64,000 nt of DNA, from the NCBI RefSeq assembly GCF_003590095.1, contig NC_039499.1, positions 3,596,001-3,660,000 of the forward strand, in the 5' to 3' direction. This DNA is from Trichoplusia ni (taxonomy: Eukaryota > Arthropoda > Insecta > Lepidoptera > Noctuidae). A program made the position numbers and the translations under genes. Positions 62,616 through 64,000 of the stretch are shown here, one piece after another. Each line of letters opens with the position of its first letter. The stretch's first letter is position 1. The notes under the pieces are model-generated. The model worked only from the letters and a program-made list of their open reading frames with translations, had not been told where the DNA came from and did no database searches.

Positions 62616-62677
62616 AATGCACCTAAGGGTATAACTACACAGAACTTTCATACCTACCTACCAATCTACCATATCTT

Positions 62678-62702
62678 AGAAGGTTCTAGAACGTTCTAGA
62701 AC
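62678..62702 (+). promoter_or_regulatory. Perfect five-unit heat-shock element
   Basis: Five alternating GAA/TTC triplets, each separated by exactly two bases: GAA 62679-62681, TTC 62684-62686, GAA 62689-62691, TTC 62694-62696, GAA 62699-62701. This is the ideal binding site for trimeric HSF. The region has no recognised gene or TATA box nearby, and the closest promoter in the window is 3.5 kb to the left. The target gene may lie to the right of the window. Confidence 0.7.
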
Positions 62703-63011
62703 TCTAGATGTGAATATTAGAGAATGCTGTCATTACTTAACTCCGCACGCATTTGACCCACTCATAAATCTATAGATACTTGCTACAGTGACACATAGCA
62801 AGCTTCATATTATATTCGATGGCATACCAAACGCCATTCCTGCAGCTTTACTCACGTTCACATTTATTTTAAACGGTTTCGTTTTATGGAGGCATTGCAT
62901 AACGGTTGTCGTGGCCATAGAGATACAAGAAAGGATGGGAATGATGGGATAGATGTAAACTTGGTTCAGGAGTTACTAAGTTGATGGTTAGCTACGACTC
63001 TTCACATAACT

Positions 63012-63127
63012 GGCATGTTGGTCTTGTGGTTAGTGACCCTGACTGCTATACCGGAGGTCGTGGGTTCGATTCCCACCCATGACAAATGTTTGAATGATGA
63101 GCATGATCATTTGTTCTGTATCTAGTG
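63012..63127 (+). mobile_element. SINE A, 3'-truncated, joined to SINE B
   Basis: Head with GTGGTTAGTGACCCTG and B-box GGTTCGATTCC, then the family body to TGTTCTGTATCTAG. It stops where a SINE B head begins, four bases later. Confidence 0.65.
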
Positions 63128-63130
63128 TAC

Positions 63131-63292
63131 TGCCAGCCGAGTGGTTGAGGTCACCACGCCAAATTCAATGAGCGCGACGGGTCGCGGGTTCGATCCCCGC
63201 GTGGAACAAGCATTAGTTTGATCCACTAATCTGAGCTTGTTTTGAGTCTTTGTGCACGTGTTTTGTACCTTCAACACAAGGATTAAATTCTA
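63131..63292 (+). mobile_element. SINE B (tRNA-headed)
   Basis: A-box CAGCCGAGTGGTTGAGG and B-box GGTTCGATCCC, then a body with ACAAGCATTAGTTTGATCC and TTTGTGCACGTG, and the family 3' end ACACAAGGATTAAATT. Nearly full length and well preserved. Confidence 0.65.
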
Positions 63293-64000
63293 TGTAATCA
63301 CTTTTATGAAGACAGGTAAAATGGTAACGTATACAGGGAATCTGGACATCTTTATAATATCTAACCTAAAATCATAGTAATAACCAAATTCACTTTCACA
63401 TTATGCCCTCAAAAAATAATTCACCAATTGTACCTAAAAGCTTCTAAATGCGACAGATTCAACGACCTTTTGCGAATGCTTTGAGAATAGTCCCCCGAGG
63501 ATGTTGAAGTATTTGTATAGGACCAGCTTACAGCACTCGCTATTGATATGCGGGCCCCTATTATCTACCTTCGTAACTATAGTTTCGTAGTGTATGAATT
63601 TATGTGTTTATTCGATGATGTGTGATAACTCGGTTGAAAGCCCAGGGTCAAGTGACCTTTGCCTCGCCGGCCTCAGTCTTAGATTTAAGGAAAGGGATGA
63701 AACAGATTATAATATATTGAGTTCGTTGCTTAGGAATTGGAGCTATTCAGTAGATTGGAAAATATTATTTTTAATTATTTTCCGATGACTTATCAAAAAA
63801 GCAACTTTTATTCATATGTTGAAGTTGAAATATAATTAAATAAAAATTATTCTAAGTTGCACGAAGTTCGATCGTTTGATATGTCATTTATCTATATGCT
63901 CCAAATTAAGAAAAAATATCATAAAAGCATTTTCAGCAGTACCAGTAAAATAAATAGCATCCCAGTATCGTAGTACACTAGGTACAACTGAGTACATCGA
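63293..64000. other. Non-coding to window end
   Basis: Nothing recognised. The 64-codon open frame at 63594-63788 lacks coding character. Confidence 0.45.

Noticed and set aside
63012..63090. Possible tRNA gene
   Set aside because: A- and B-boxes are present but the acceptor and D arms do not pair, and the same head recurs at 1.86 kb with a SINE body.

Overview
The window looks like nuclear DNA from a moth, probably a noctuid-type lepidopteran. It is AT-rich and gene-poor, and it is packed with interspersed repeats of types common in Lepidoptera: tRNA-headed SINEs, 3' ends of non-LTR elements, small inverted-repeat elements and a BEL/Pao retrotransposon. Open frames over 100 codons are rare. 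Most of those present belong to the retrotransposon. No bacterial-style operons, CRISPR arrays or rRNA operons are present. The species call is an inference from repeat style and from one insect-type nitric oxide synthase exon.

Layout. 1-11.3 kb is probably the first coding intron of a nitric oxide synthase (NOS) gene on the minus strand. It holds SINEs, a 120-bp inverted-repeat element and one orphan open frame with a poly(A) signal (3.65-3.86 kb). 11.32-11.59 kb is the first coding exon of NOS, with the N-terminal MSQHxTSxFE motif and a GTGAGT donor. 11.6-12.7 kb is its likely upstream region, with a CRE palindrome (12164) and a DR4 nuclear-receptor site (12650). 12.7-25.3 kb is repeat-rich non-coding DNA. 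25.36-25.50 kb is a convincing but unidentified terminal coding exon on the minus strand. 26.02-33.52 kb is a near-intact BEL/Pao element on the minus strand. It has 302-bp LTRs differing at one base and 5-bp target duplications. It carries an 860-bp 5'-truncated non-LTR element (28359-29218) inserted in the opposite orientation inside the RNase H region and flanked by a 15-bp duplication. 33.5-58 kb is non-coding DNA with many repeats, including a full-length 5S-rRNA-like SINE with a perfect 16-bp duplication (49.28-49.64 kb), a foldback retroposon (43.93-44.15 kb) and an inverted pair of a 255-bp repeat (47.7-48.7 kb). 58.68-59.01 kb is a complete small secreted Gly/Tyr-rich protein gene on the minus strand with a clear TATA box. 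59.3-64 kb is non-coding. It contains a second foldback retroposon, a perfect five-unit heat-shock element (62678-62702) and two SINEs head to tail.

Only three host coding units are supported with any strength: the NOS exon, the secreted protein, and the 25.4-kb terminal exon. They do not form a pathway. The most interesting material is structural: nested transposition with exact duplications, a SINE whose head resembles 5S rRNA, retroposons ending in perfect hairpins, an excess of TGACGTCA palindromes, and the isolated heat-shock element.
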